From: Streptomyces griseochromogenes
Lineage (GTDB): Bacteria > Actinomycetota > Actinomycetes > Streptomycetales > Streptomycetaceae
Reading direction: 5' to 3'
Assembly (NCBI RefSeq): GCF_001542625.1
Contig: NZ_CP016279.1
Coordinates: 9,424,001 to 9,488,000, forward strand
DNA: 64,000 nucleotides
Positions 53,149 through 62,005 of the stretch are shown piece by piece. The first letter of the stretch is position 1. Each line of letters starts with the position of its first letter. A model generated the notes under the pieces. The model ran no database searches. It had not been told where the DNA came from and worked only from the letters and a program-made list of their open reading frames with translations. Made by a program: the position numbers and the translations under genes.

Positions 53149-54826
53149 GGCTATGCCTTCGTGTGAGGGAGCGTCGGAGGGTGAGGAAGGCGAAGGGGGC
53201 CAGCGACCGGGCGCCCGCCGCGTCGAGGACCCAGGCCAGCAGCAGGTAGGCGACGGTGACACCGAGGCAGCCCGCGGTGACGGCGGCCGGCGGCGAGCCG
53301 AACGGCTGGACGCAGACGAAGCCGGCTCCGGCGGCGCCCACGGCCGCGCCCACCGGCTTGGCCAGTTCGGCGACGATGCGGCGGACGCGGACGGCGACGC
53401 CTCCCCGGCCCAGCCCGCGCAGCAGGAGCAGCGCGCTGAGGGTGATGCCGACCGAGTTGGCCGCGGCGATGCCGCACGCGCCCCAGGGCCCCACGGCCCA
53501 GGCACCGAGCACGGCGGTGGTGACCATGCCCACGGCCATCACACCCGTGGGGTACCAGGTGGTGCGGCCCTCGGAGAAGTACGACCGCGCCAGCGCGCCC
53601 ACCAGCGTGTGGCCGAGCAGCCCGAGCGTGTACACCCGCAGGACGGCGGCGGTCGCCGCGGTGTCCTCGGCCGTGAAGGCGCCGCGCTGGAAGAGGAGCT
53701 GGACGATCTGCGGGGCGCACGCGGTGATCGCGGCGCCGCCGAGCAGCGCGATGCCGGTCACCATCACCAGATCCCGCTCGATACGGTCCCGGGCCCGCCG
53801 CGTGTCGCCCCGGGCGATGGCCTGCGCCAGCACGGGGAAGGTGACGACGCACAGCATCAGCGCCAGGGACATGGGCAACTGGCCGATCTTCTGCGCGTAG
53901 TTGAGGTGCGAGATGGCGCCTGCGGGCAGCTCGGAGGCGAAGTGGCGCTCGATGAGCACCTGCGACTGGCGGCACAGGGCGAAGAGCAGGACCGCGGAGA
54001 CGAGGGCGAGCGTGAGCCGCCGCTCGGCGTCCCCGTCGCCCGCGGCGGCGGGTCTCACGGGCCGCTCGGCGAGCCGGCGCCAGAGGGACGGCGCCTGCAT
54101 GGCGACCATGAGGCACCCGCCGAGGGCGACACCGAGGGCCGCGGACCGCACGCCCCAGTGCCGGCTGAGGACGAGCATCGCCGCGATGATCGCGGTGTTG
54201 TACGCGACGTAGATCGCCCCCGGGGCGAGATAGGAGCGGTGGGCCCGCAGCGCGGCGCTGCAGTACCCGGCAAGACCGAAGCTCAGCACGCAGGTCGCGG
54301 TCAGCCGGGTGCAGGCCACGGCGAGGGACGGGTCGGGCAGGCCGGGCGCGAGGACGCCGACCAGCACCGGCGCCCCGGCCGCGAAGACGGCGGCCAGGGC
54401 GGCGAAGACGAGGCACAGCCGCGGCAGCGAGGCGGCGACCAGCGCGCGCACCGGGTCGGGGGCGGCGCTCCCGGCCGCCCGCCGCGCCAGCGCCACACTG
54501 AACGCGGGCACGAGCACGAACGCCATCCCGTCCTCGATCAGCAGGGTCGATGCGATTTCCGGCAGGGTCCAGGCCACGAGGAACGCGTCGGTGCCCGCGC
54601 CGGCACCGAAGAGACGCGCGAGCGCCTGGTCCCGTCCGAGTCCGAGCAGCGATCCGGCCACGGACAGCAGGGCGGAGAGAAACGTCGCCCGCGCGAGGAA
54701 GCCGCCCGAGGGGGCGGCCGTCCGGTCGGATTCCGCCGGGCCGGAGCGGCCGTCGACCGGGCGGGGGCCGTCCGCGCCGGCCGCCTGATCGGATGTGTTC
54801 CCGGCCGTGGCGGATGTGAGCCTCAT
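53138..54826 (-). CDS. MurJ/MviN-like lipid-linked oligosaccharide flippase
   Basis: 562 residues with about 14 membrane helices after a polar N terminus of 40 residues. The MVF-family pattern is visible: LGLGRDQALARLFGAGAGTD, EDGMAFVLVPAFSVALA, NYAQKIGQLPMSLALM and RGAFTAEDTAATAAVLRVY. Located among glycosyltransferases, it probably flips the polysaccharide repeat unit rather than lipid II. It overlaps the neighbouring gene by 4 bases. Confidence 0.88.
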   Translation of the reverse strand: MRLTSATAGNTSDQAAGADGPRPVDGRSGPAESDRTAAPSGGFLARATFLSALLSVAGSLLGLGRDQALARLFGAGAGTDAFLVAWTLPEIASTLLIEDGMAFVLVPAFSVALARRAAGSAAPDPVRALVAASLPRLCLVFAALAAVFAAGAPVLVGVLAPGLPDPSLAVACTRLTATCVLSFGLAGYCSAALRAHRSYLAPGAIYVAYNTAIIAAMLVLSRHWGVRSAALGVALGGCLMVAMQAPSLWRRLAERPVRPAAAGDGDAERRLTLALVSAVLLFALCRQSQVLIERHFASELPAGAISHLNYAQKIGQLPMSLALMLCVVTFPVLAQAIARGDTRRARDRIERDLVMVTGIALLGGAAITACAPQIVQLLFQRGAFTAEDTAATAAVLRVYTLGLLGHTLVGALARSYFSEGRTTWYPTGVMAVGMVTTAVLGAWAVGPWGACGIAAANSVGITLSALLLLRGLGRGGVAVRVRRIVAELAKPVGAAVGAAGAGFVCVQPFGSPPAAVTAGCLGVTVAYLLLAWVLDAAGARSLAPFAFLTLRRSLTRRHSHGR

Positions 54827-56169
54827 CGGGCGTCCGCCCGGGCGGCGGTGGCCGTCGCCGCGTCACCTGCCAGTGCCCACCAGGCGCCGAGGCCGAAGCA
54901 CACGGCCGTCAAGGCGGTGGAGGGTCCGCCGATGTCGGCGTAGAGGAAGTCCACGAGCTGCCACACCAGCAGCCCGCAGGCCGCGACGGCGCAGTCCCGG
55001 GCACGCCCCTCCGGCCGCAGCCGCCGCAGTGCGCAGACCAGCAGCGCCAGCCAGCTGCCCGCCACCGTGAGCACGCCCAGCAGCCCCTGTTCGCTGAGGA
55101 CCAGCAGATACATGTTGTGCGGCGAGAGCAGAGCCTCGCGCCGGAAGACCTGGCCCGCTCCCTCGATGTCGCTGCCCGAGGACAGCGCGAGCGAGGCGTG
55201 CCCGTCCCGGTGTTCGGGGAAGGCCTTCAGTCCGACGCCGGTCACCGGGTGCCCCAGCCACATGTCGGTGGCCGCCGCCCACAGGCTGTAGCGGTCGACG
55301 ACCGACTGATCCGGTGCGGCCGCGACCTGGGTGATGCTGGTCAGCCGCTCCTGCAGCATCGCGGAGCCGACGCCGAGCCCGCCCACCAGCACCACCGAGG
55401 CCGCGGCCGCCGCCGCGAACACCTTCGCCGCCCGCCGCACCCCGGCCAGCAGCAGCTGCGCCCCGCAGGTGACGGCCGTGGCGATCCACGCACCGCGGCT
55501 GAAGGACACCGCGAGCGGCATGAACAGCGCCAGCGCGCACCCGGCCGCCGCCACCCGCTGCCGCCGCGTGGGCGCCCCGAGGGCCAGACCCGTCGCCACC
55601 ACCAGTGCGAACGCGACGACCGTCGCCATCCCCATCACGTCGGCCGGCCCGAAGGTGCCCACCGCCCGGATGTAGGCGCCCTGGTACGAGGCCCCGGTTG
55701 CGGTGAGGTACTGGCGCACCCCGACCGCGCCCTGCCACAGCCCGAGCCCGACCAGCGACCAGAGCAGCAGGCGGGCGTCGCGCCGGTCCCGCACCAGCAG
55801 CACCACCGCGATCGGGACGAGCACGAACACCTGCAGATAGCGGGCCAGTCCGGTGAGGGCGTCACCGGGCGTCACGGCCCCGCCCGCGGCGACCGCGATG
55901 CCCACCACGGGCAGCCCGAGCACGACCGCGGCCGTTCGCGTCAGCGGCCGTCGCGCCTGCCGCACGGTGTGTACGAGGGCCCACAGCACGACAAGGCCCG
56001 AGGCCGCGTCAGCGGGTGTGACGCTGCGGTCCGGTGCGACCGGAAGCCCGAGCAGGACGACGACCGCCAGCACGGGCAGGACGGGCAGGACCGAAAGGAC
56101 GGAGCCGGGCCGGCGCAGCGCCGGCAGCGCGAGCACCAGCGGGGGCGAGGCCGCCGAGGGAGTGCTCAC
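54823..56169 (-). CDS. O-antigen ligase-like membrane protein (Wzy/WaaL type)
   Basis: 448 residues, about 11 membrane helices. A large extracytoplasmic loop near 275-345 carries HPVTGVGLKAFPEH and LSPHNMYLLVLSEQGLLG, the conserved H-rich region of the Wzy_C/WaaL family. It polymerises or ligates the polysaccharide outside the membrane. Confidence 0.87.
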   Translation of the reverse strand: MSTPSAASPPLVLALPALRRPGSVLSVLPVLPVLAVVVLLGLPVAPDRSVTPADAASGLVVLWALVHTVRQARRPLTRTAAVVLGLPVVGIAVAAGGAVTPGDALTGLARYLQVFVLVPIAVVLLVRDRRDARLLLWSLVGLGLWQGAVGVRQYLTATGASYQGAYIRAVGTFGPADVMGMATVVAFALVVATGLALGAPTRRQRVAAAGCALALFMPLAVSFSRGAWIATAVTCGAQLLLAGVRRAAKVFAAAAAASVVLVGGLGVGSAMLQERLTSITQVAAAPDQSVVDRYSLWAAATDMWLGHPVTGVGLKAFPEHRDGHASLALSSGSDIEGAGQVFRREALLSPHNMYLLVLSEQGLLGVLTVAGSWLALLVCALRRLRPEGRARDCAVAACGLLVWQLVDFLYADIGGPSTALTAVCFGLGAWWALAGDAATATAARADAR

Positions 56170-56175
56170 CGGTGG

Positions 56176-57642
56176 TCAGCTCCCCGTCGGCCGTACGAAC
56201 AGGACCGCCGTGCGCACCAGGATGCAGATGTCCTGCCACAGCGACCAGTTGTCGATGTAGGCGTTGTCGAAGCGGCAGCGGTCCTCGATCGAGGTGTCGC
56301 CGCGCAGACCGTGGATCTGGGCGAGTCCGGTCATCCCGGTCCGCATCCGGTGGCGTGCCGGGTAGCCGGAATGGACCTGGCTGAACTTGTTGACGAAGTA
56401 AGGCCGTTCGGGTCTCGGTCCGACCAGGCTCATGTCACCGCGGAAGACGTTCCACAGCTGGAGCAGTTCGTCCAGCGAGGTGCGCCGCAGGAACCGGCAG
56501 AAGCGGCTCATCTCCCGCTCGTCCGCCACGCTCCAGCGGGTCGCGGCCTCGTGCGCGCTGGAGGGGCGGTGGGTGCGGAACTTCAGCATGGTGAACGGCC
56601 GTCCGTCCTTGCTGATCCGCTCCTGCCGGAACACCACGTCCGGCCCCTCGGCGGCCCTCAGCACGGCCGCGCACACCAGCAGCACCGGGCTGACGAGCAG
56701 CAGGAGCGAGCCGGAGAGGGCCACGTCGAGCAGCCGCTTGACCACACTCTCGCGCCGCGGCCCGGTGCCCGGGGACAACAGCCGGCGGGAGAAACCCGCG
56801 AGGTGTCCCGCCCGCGCACGCGGCCCGCGCGGGCCGTACGACGACGGCTCCGCGTCGAGCTCCCACAGTGCGCATCCGGACTCGGCGAGATCCCGCAGCA
56901 GGGAGGCTTTGCGCACCCGGGTCGCGGGCTCCACGACGAGCACCGTCTCCACACCGTTCTGGACGCACGCGCGACGCGCCTCCTCGCCCGTGCTCAGCAC
57001 CGGCAGCGCGGGCCTGTCGCCGGAGTCGGGGACGGAGCCCGGGGCGTCGGCGACGATGCCCACCGGCCGCACCTCACAGCCAGGGCAGCGCTGCAACGCG
57101 TCCGCGACCCGCATGGCCACCGGTACCGAGCCCACCACCAGTGCCGGCCGGGGCCGGTGCCGCAGCGCCCTGCGGCGACGCAGGTACACCGCCCCGCGGC
57201 CCACGCAGGCCACCAGGCAGTGCACGGCACACGCCGTGACCAGCACGGTCCTCGGCAGCGAACGCAGCGGGGAGAACGCCGCGACGAGCGCCCAGCCGAC
57301 GGTGACCCGCCCGCAGACGGCGGGCAGTTCGTCGAGCACGCCGGGTACGACCGAGGTGTCGTACAGCAGGGCCCGTCGGTTCAGGCCGATCACGCACAGG
57401 GCCAGGAAGGCGATGAACAAGGGGTACCGGTGAGCGCCCGGCACGACCAGGGCGCCCGCCAGGGTGCCGCCGCAGTCGACGATCAGCAGGGGCGTCCAGG
57501 AACTCTGCCGCGGGCGCCGGGATCCCCGCCCGGAGGGGATCTGGCGCCCGGCGGCAGAACCCGGCGGGGTGAGGACGGAGACCGCGCGACCCGTCGCCCC
57601 AGGCTCCCCAGCAGGAGAAGGAACGGTTCTTTCCGCAGTCAT
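56176..57642 (-). CDS. Polyprenyl glycosylphosphotransferase (priming sugar transferase)
   Basis: 488 residues from the ATG at 57642, which overlaps the upstream gene by 4 bases. The N-terminal half has four membrane helices and a Rossmann-like region (RPALVVGSVPVAMRVADALQ). The C-terminal catalytic domain has KRLLDVALSGSLLLLVSPVL, FRQERISKDGRPFTMLKFRT, SLDELLQLWNVFRGDMSLVG, PRPERPYFV and RTGMTGLAQ, all WcaJ/CpsE-type. It transfers the first sugar-1-phosphate to undecaprenyl phosphate. Confidence 0.93.
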   Translation of the reverse strand: MTAERTVPSPAGEPGATGRAVSVLTPPGSAAGRQIPSGRGSRRPRQSSWTPLLIVDCGGTLAGALVVPGAHRYPLFIAFLALCVIGLNRRALLYDTSVVPGVLDELPAVCGRVTVGWALVAAFSPLRSLPRTVLVTACAVHCLVACVGRGAVYLRRRRALRHRPRPALVVGSVPVAMRVADALQRCPGCEVRPVGIVADAPGSVPDSGDRPALPVLSTGEEARRACVQNGVETVLVVEPATRVRKASLLRDLAESGCALWELDAEPSSYGPRGPRARAGHLAGFSRRLLSPGTGPRRESVVKRLLDVALSGSLLLLVSPVLLVCAAVLRAAEGPDVVFRQERISKDGRPFTMLKFRTHRPSSAHEAATRWSVADEREMSRFCRFLRRTSLDELLQLWNVFRGDMSLVGPRPERPYFVNKFSQVHSGYPARHRMRTGMTGLAQIHGLRGDTSIEDRCRFDNAYIDNWSLWQDICILVRTAVLFVRPTGS

Positions 57643-58826
57643 GTGGTGATGGACTCTCTGCTCTGGTTGGGTACGACCAACGGCCTGACGGCAACGCCGA
57701 GCAGTTCGCGGTACACGCCGATCACCGCATCCGTGGTGTGCCGTACGTCGTGGGCGGCGAGCACATGGGCGCGGCCCTGTGCGCCCAGCGCCGCGCGCAG
57801 CGGCGCACGCCGCAACAGCGCCGTCAGCGCCCACGCCAGCGCCTCCGGCCGCTCGGGCGGGACCAGGCAGTACGGCAGATGGCCGGGCGGCAGGCTCTCG
57901 CGCGCTCCGTCCACGTCCGTGACGAGGACCGGCCGGGCGCAGGCCATGGCCTCCAGCGGGACGAGCGCCATGCCCTCCCAGCGGGACGGCAGGACCACGA
58001 CGTCGGCGGCCCGGTACCAGGGGGCGGCGTCGCGTGCCGGGCCGGCGAACTCCACCGACGCGGGCGCGCCGGCGCGCAGCCGGTCCGCGTCCGGGCCCTC
58101 ACCCACCAGCACCAGCCGGGCGCCGGGCATCTGCCGCACCACGGCGGGCCAGGCCTGAAGGAGCACGTCCTGGCCCTTCTGGCGGCACAGCCGTCCCACG
58201 CACACGACGAGCGGACCCGCTCCGGACCGCAGCACGCTGTCGCCCTCCGGCCGGAACCGGCGGGTGTCGACGCCGTTGGGGACCACCTGCCACCGGGCGG
58301 TGATGCCGTGCTGCTCCCCGGTACGCCGTTCCGCCTCGCTCACGCACAGGACACGCGACGACCAGCGCGCCCCGAAGCGCTCCCATCGCAGTGCCGCCCC
58401 GGCCATGACCCCGTCCACGGCCTCGAACGACCACGCGTGCGGCTGGAAGACGGTCGGGAGGCGGCCGCGCACGGCGAGCCGCGCCGCGAGCCCCGCCTTC
58501 GCGCTGTGCGCATGCACCACATCGGGCCGTACATCACGCACGAGGCGCGCCAGTCGGCGTACCTCGCCCGGGAGCCGGGGCCCCGGTGCACGGGTCGCCT
58601 CCCAGGGGAGCACGCTGCAGCCCGCCGCGCGCAGTGCGTTCGTCAGTGTGCCGCCCGCCGGGCAGGCCACGGTGACGCGCAGCCCTGCGGCGAGCTGTGC
58701 CGCCGCCAAGTCCGTCACAAGCCGGGCGACACCGCCCTCTACCGGCTGAGTGATGTGCAGGACGTGCGGACCACGAGCGACGGACGGCACCGCACGATGC
58801 GGGACAGGACCAAGGGGAGTGCGCAT
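57639..58826 (-). CDS. Glycosyltransferase family 4, first gene of the exopolysaccharide operon
   Basis: 395 residues; start at the ATG at 58826 behind GAAGGGAAGCC (the frame runs 44 codons further, without a site). Motifs: HITQPVEGGVARLVTDLAAA at the N terminus, VCVGRLCRQKGQDVLLQAWP, and VVLPSRWEGMALVPLEAMAC near the C terminus. It heads the run of eight genes that overlap or nearly touch through 49379, so one promoter upstream probably drives all. Confidence 0.9.
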   Translation of the reverse strand: MRTPLGPVPHRAVPSVARGPHVLHITQPVEGGVARLVTDLAAAQLAAGLRVTVACPAGGTLTNALRAAGCSVLPWEATRAPGPRLPGEVRRLARLVRDVRPDVVHAHSAKAGLAARLAVRGRLPTVFQPHAWSFEAVDGVMAGAALRWERFGARWSSRVLCVSEAERRTGEQHGITARWQVVPNGVDTRRFRPEGDSVLRSGAGPLVVCVGRLCRQKGQDVLLQAWPAVVRQMPGARLVLVGEGPDADRLRAGAPASVEFAGPARDAAPWYRAADVVVLPSRWEGMALVPLEAMACARPVLVTDVDGARESLPPGHLPYCLVPPERPEALAWALTALLRRAPLRAALGAQGRAHVLAAHDVRHTTDAVIGVYRELLGVAVRPLVVPNQSRESITT

Positions 58827-59266
58827 GACCGAGGCTTCCCTTCCGAAGAAAGTCTCCGAACCCAGCACACGGAGTGTGTTCGTAGGTTCGACATAAAATG
58901 CGTCGGATTCGGGAGACAACACTAACCGCTTATCGGTATGTATCTGCGGAGCCGTCAACTGGTGTCGGAATGACGTCCTTCACCTGGGGCTATTTCACGC
59001 ATGAGATCACCCGCTTGGAGTCACGACACTCCAATGGCGGACCTTGAAGATAATCCGATGAAATTCCCCGTCAGACGGGATTAGCGGCCTGTCCGCCGCC
59101 CTCCTGATCAACAGGTCTTTTCGTATGAGTTCCGGGAACTTGCCGTCGGCGGAGTTTCCCGTGGCGTCCCTTACTCGTTAGCCCGGATGAACCGAGATCT
59201 CAGGTGCTCGCGACGCTTTGAGGAGGGAGTACCTCCGGCGGTCCGAGTCACGCAGAAAGGAACGCA
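58827..59266. other. Divergent promoter region of the exopolysaccharide operon
   Basis: 440 bp with AT-rich patches (about 58884-58896 and 59045-59065) that likely carry promoters in both directions. No gene is seen. Confidence 0.45.
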
Positions 59267-59560
59267 ATGAAGAGTCTGAAGGCTGCCGCCGTCCTTGTCG
59301 GCGCGCTCGCCCTCGCGGGCACCGCGGCCCCCGCTCTCGCGGCCGACGCCCCGGCACAGGGCATCCTCGACGACGGCAAGGCGATCGCCCACACCCTCCC
59401 CAACGCGACCGACCTGCCGACCGGCGCCCTGGCCAGCGACGTCAGGCACACGGCGGACGGCGTGAAGCGGTCGGGCGTGGTGAAAACCCCCGTTTTCGGC
59501 GGCACTTTGCCGAATCCCCTCAACGGCAAGGCGCCCGCCAAACTGCCGGCCGTCAAGTAG
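59267..59560 (+). CDS. Small secreted protein, 97 aa
   Basis: ATG behind AAAGGAACG. A signal peptide (MKSLKAAAVLVGALALAGTA, ending ALAA) is followed by an amphipathic mature part with no cysteine: GILDDGKAIAHTLPNATDLP, then VKTPVFGGTLPNPLNGKAPA. The NPLNGKAP end is Pro/Lys-rich. The family is not recognised. Confidence 0.7.
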   Translation: MKSLKAAAVLVGALALAGTAAPALAADAPAQGILDDGKAIAHTLPNATDLPTGALASDVRHTADGVKRSGVVKTPVFGGTLPNPLNGKAPAKLPAVK

Positions 59561-59591
59561 CGGACGTATACCGGTTGTGGCGATTCAGGTC

Positions 59592-59616
59592 GGCTCCGTG
59601 GTTCTCGGAGCCGGCC
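59592..59616 (+). terminator. Terminator after 59560 gene
   Basis: ggctccg and cggagcc form a perfect 7 bp stem with a 7 base loop. Confidence 0.55.
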
Positions 59617-59713
59617 TTCGGCGTACTCAGGGTTCGCCGTGCGCCACGAAAAGAGTCTTGTTTCGGTCAATGCGCGGGCCCGCCCCCGGAGGGACGGGCC
59701 GAGAAAAACCGAT

Positions 59714-59742
59714 GGCGGTCCGCCGAAATTCGGCGGACCGCC
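59714..59742 (-). terminator. Palindromic terminator before the triplet genes
   Basis: ggcggtccgccgaa and ttcggcggaccgcc are perfect complements with one central base. It lies just beyond the stop of the minus-strand 59757 gene, in a convergent gap. Confidence 0.7.
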
Positions 59743-59756
59743 TGGCAGAGGCGCTG

Positions 59757-60077
59757 TCAGAACAGCAGGCCGCCGGTGTACGGAGCCATCTGCTGCTGGT
59801 TGACCGTCGCCGTGTCGCAGGCCGCGTAGTGCGAGTTCGGGGCGACCGTGCCGGCGAGAACGGCACCGTTCGACCACGGCGCGATGCAACGGCCGTCGAT
59901 GAGGGCGCCGTTGACGACGGCGATCCCCTGCTGGGGCGAGTTCACGACGACGGGGGACTCCGCGAAGCCGTTGCCGCCGGTGACGGTGGTGTTCGTGTCG
60001 TCGGCCGCAGCGGTACCGCCGGCCGCGAGGACGAGGCCCGCCGCCAGGACGGAGAGGGCCGTAACCTTGTTACGCAT
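59757..60077 (-). CDS. Secreted protein of tandem triplet, copy 1, 106 aa
   Basis: ATG at 60077 with GAAAGG upstream. A signal peptide (MRNKVTALSVLAAGLVLAAG, ending AAA) is followed by a mature domain common to all three copies: TTVTGGNGF, SPVVVNSPQQGIAVVNG, DGRCIAPWSNGAVLAGTVAP, NSHYAACDTATVNQQQ and GGLLF. Two cysteines (RC, AC) about 27 apart suggest a disulfide. The NGxxxxSPVVVNxPQQG pattern is beta-rich. The family is unknown to me. Confidence 0.77.
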   Translation of the reverse strand: MRNKVTALSVLAAGLVLAAGGTAAADDTNTTVTGGNGFAESPVVVNSPQQGIAVVNGALIDGRCIAPWSNGAVLAGTVAPNSHYAACDTATVNQQQMAPYTGGLLF

Positions 60078-60166
60078 GAGATGCGCCTTTCGGATGGGGA
60101 GGACGGGTTGCGAACGGACGTCCGGGGACGTCCGCCCTGCTCCGAAGGGGTCGGAGCGTGTGGAGG

Positions 60167-60484
60167 TCAGAAGAGCAGGCCGGCCGCGTACGGAGCGTTC
60201 TGCTGCTGGTTTACATCCGCCGTGTCGCAGGCCGCGTAGTGCGAGTTCGGCGCGGCGACGCCACCGAGGACGGCACCGTTGGACCACGGCGCCACGCAGC
60301 GGAGGTCGACCGCGTCGCCGTTTGCGACGAGAACACCCTGCTGGGGAGCGTTCACAACGACCGGAGGCGAAGAAAAGCCGTTACCGCCGGTGACAGTGGT
60401 GCAGTTGTCGGCCGCGGCGGCGCCGGCGGCCGCCAGCACGATGCCTGCGGCGAGGGCGGAGATGGCCGTAACCTTGTTACGCAT
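60167..60484 (-). CDS. Secreted protein of tandem triplet, copy 2, 105 aa
   Basis: ATG behind GAAAGGCCATCTC. The signal peptide and mature domain are close to copy 1 (MRNKVTAISALAAGIVLAAA). It differs by an extra cysteine (NCTTVTGG) and by VVNAPQQGVLVANGDAVDLR. It ends in PYAAGLLF. The 89 bp gap to copy 1 carries its own ribosome site, so the copies may form one transcript. Confidence 0.77.
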   Translation of the reverse strand: MRNKVTAISALAAGIVLAAAGAAAADNCTTVTGGNGFSSPPVVVNAPQQGVLVANGDAVDLRCVAPWSNGAVLGGVAAPNSHYAACDTADVNQQQNAPYAAGLLF

Positions 60485-60548
60485 GAGATGGCCTTTCCGG
60501 GCTGCGTTTCGGGGGGTTCACCTACTCGGAATTACTCGGAGCAGGAGG

Positions 60549-60869
60549 TCAGAAGAGCAGGCCGCCGGTGTACGAAGCCTGCTGCTGCTGGTTGACCGTC
60601 GCCGTGTTGCACGCGGCGTAGTGCGGGTTCGTCGCGACGGTGCCGGCGAGAACGGCACCGTTGGACCACGGCGCGATGCAGCGGCCATCGACGAGCGTGC
60701 CGTTGACGACGAGAACGCCTTGCTGAGGGGCGTTCACAACGACCGGAGACGACGAAAAGCCGTCACCGCCAGTGGCGTTGGTCGTGTTCGAATGGGCGGA
60801 GGCAACGCCGGCGCTGCCACAGACAGCGGCAAGGGCGAGTGCAGTGAGGACCGCGAACTTCCTGGGCAA
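60549..60869 (-). CDS. Secreted protein of tandem triplet, copy 3, 106 aa
   Basis: TTG start at 60869 behind AGGAAGGAA. The signal peptide is the most diverged (PRKFAVLTALALAAVCGSAG). The mature part is very close to copies 1 and 2 (VVVNAPQQGVLVVNGTLVDG, CIAPWSNGAVLAGTVA). It is the promoter-proximal copy. Confidence 0.75.
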   Translation of the reverse strand: MPRKFAVLTALALAAVCGSAGVASAHSNTTNATGGDGFSSSPVVVNAPQQGVLVVNGTLVDGRCIAPWSNGAVLAGTVATNPHYAACNTATVNQQQQASYTGGLLF

Positions 60870-61395
60870 CTCGGTTCCTTCCTGAATTCACGGTAGGCCA
60901 CGCTTACATAGCAAGAAACCGAAATATGCGGTGAAAAGTCACGCTGACACCGCCCGTACGGGATGGATTCCATCGGATGGCGGAATGAATCCGCACATGC
61001 CGCAGACATGGAATCGGTGTCGTTGCGTTTCGCCCGGGCCGTACAAGGCCGGAATGAACGCCGACATGCGTCCGGCCCACTGGCAAGGAGGGGTCCAGTG
61101 GGCCGGAAGGCTAGGGGCGAGTCCCGGCACGCCGTCGGGCGCCGAGTGGATGCGGGGCCGCTGGTCCCGATCCGGCCTCTGGGCCTGCGCCTTCGAGGTA
61201 CGGATGTGGGTCGGACCAGGGCCGCCACCGGGCCGATCGTCCCGCGGCCTCGCGGTGTCGGTCTCCGGCTGACGAGAACCGGATCAGAGTGTCAGAATTC
61301 CGGGTCTCTGTCCCGTGAACAGGGGGAGCACATGAAAGCGAAAGCATGGTGAAGCAGTGGGACTTCCGCCGCACGCCGAGCTTCGAGCGGTTTCG
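60870..61395. other. 526 bp intergenic region
   Basis: Upstream region of the triplet. A six-codon reading (MKAKAW, 61332-61352) has a strong ribosome site (GGGGGAGC) but no clear partner. Nothing else is seen. Confidence 0.4.
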
Positions 61396-61815
61396 TCACG
61401 CCTGGTTGAGCAGTCCGCCGAGCCCGGCGCTGGTCGGCCCATTCAGCGGGTGGAGCTGAACGGAACCGGTTCCGACCGGATTCTTCACCGGAACCGCGGG
61501 CTTCGTGCTGCTGCTGTGGCCCATACCGTCCAGGTATACGCCGGAGATCCTCGCCGGCTTGTAGGTGCCGGAGACCCTCGCCGACTGCTGCTCGTCGAAC
61601 GCGCTGCCCTTGGTGAGACTGCCCTTGCGAGCCACCCGCATCACGGTGTCGGCCGCGGGCACGAGCGCCGGAGTCACGTCGGTCTTGGACATGAGGCCGA
61701 GCGGACCGGTTTGGTGGGCGGGCGCCTTGCCGGCGGCCGAGGCAGCGACGGCGGAGCCACCCACAAGACTCGCGCCGATTGCCAATGCCGCAGTTGTGAA
61801 AACTGCCTTCTTCAT
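61396..61815 (-). CDS. Small secreted protein, 139 aa
   Basis: ATG behind GAGGTGAATC. A signal peptide (MKKAVFTTAALAIGASLVGG, ending ASA) is followed by a mature basic, Gly/Ser/Pro-containing part: RVARKGSLTKGSAFDEQQSA, RVSGTYKPARISGVYLDGMG and a tail ending GLGGLLNQA. There are no cysteines. An imperfect inverted repeat (about 61889-61936) precedes it and could be an operator. Confidence 0.7.
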   Translation of the reverse strand: MKKAVFTTAALAIGASLVGGSAVAASAAGKAPAHQTGPLGLMSKTDVTPALVPAADTVMRVARKGSLTKGSAFDEQQSARVSGTYKPARISGVYLDGMGHSSSTKPAVPVKNPVGTGSVQLHPLNGPTSAGLGGLLNQA

Positions 61816-62005
61816 GATTCACCTCACGTGAAAGTCACCTCTGATCCGACAGATGGAGAACATAGCAGCCTGCGGCCAGCAAAAAGCGATGCACTACTCC
61901 ATACGCATGAATGCCACAGGAGTGAAGAAGTGCATTACTAAGATTTCTTCAGAGGTATTCACATTTGGTCGGCGAATCAATTGATCGTATGGTGCGGAAA
62001 GCCCG

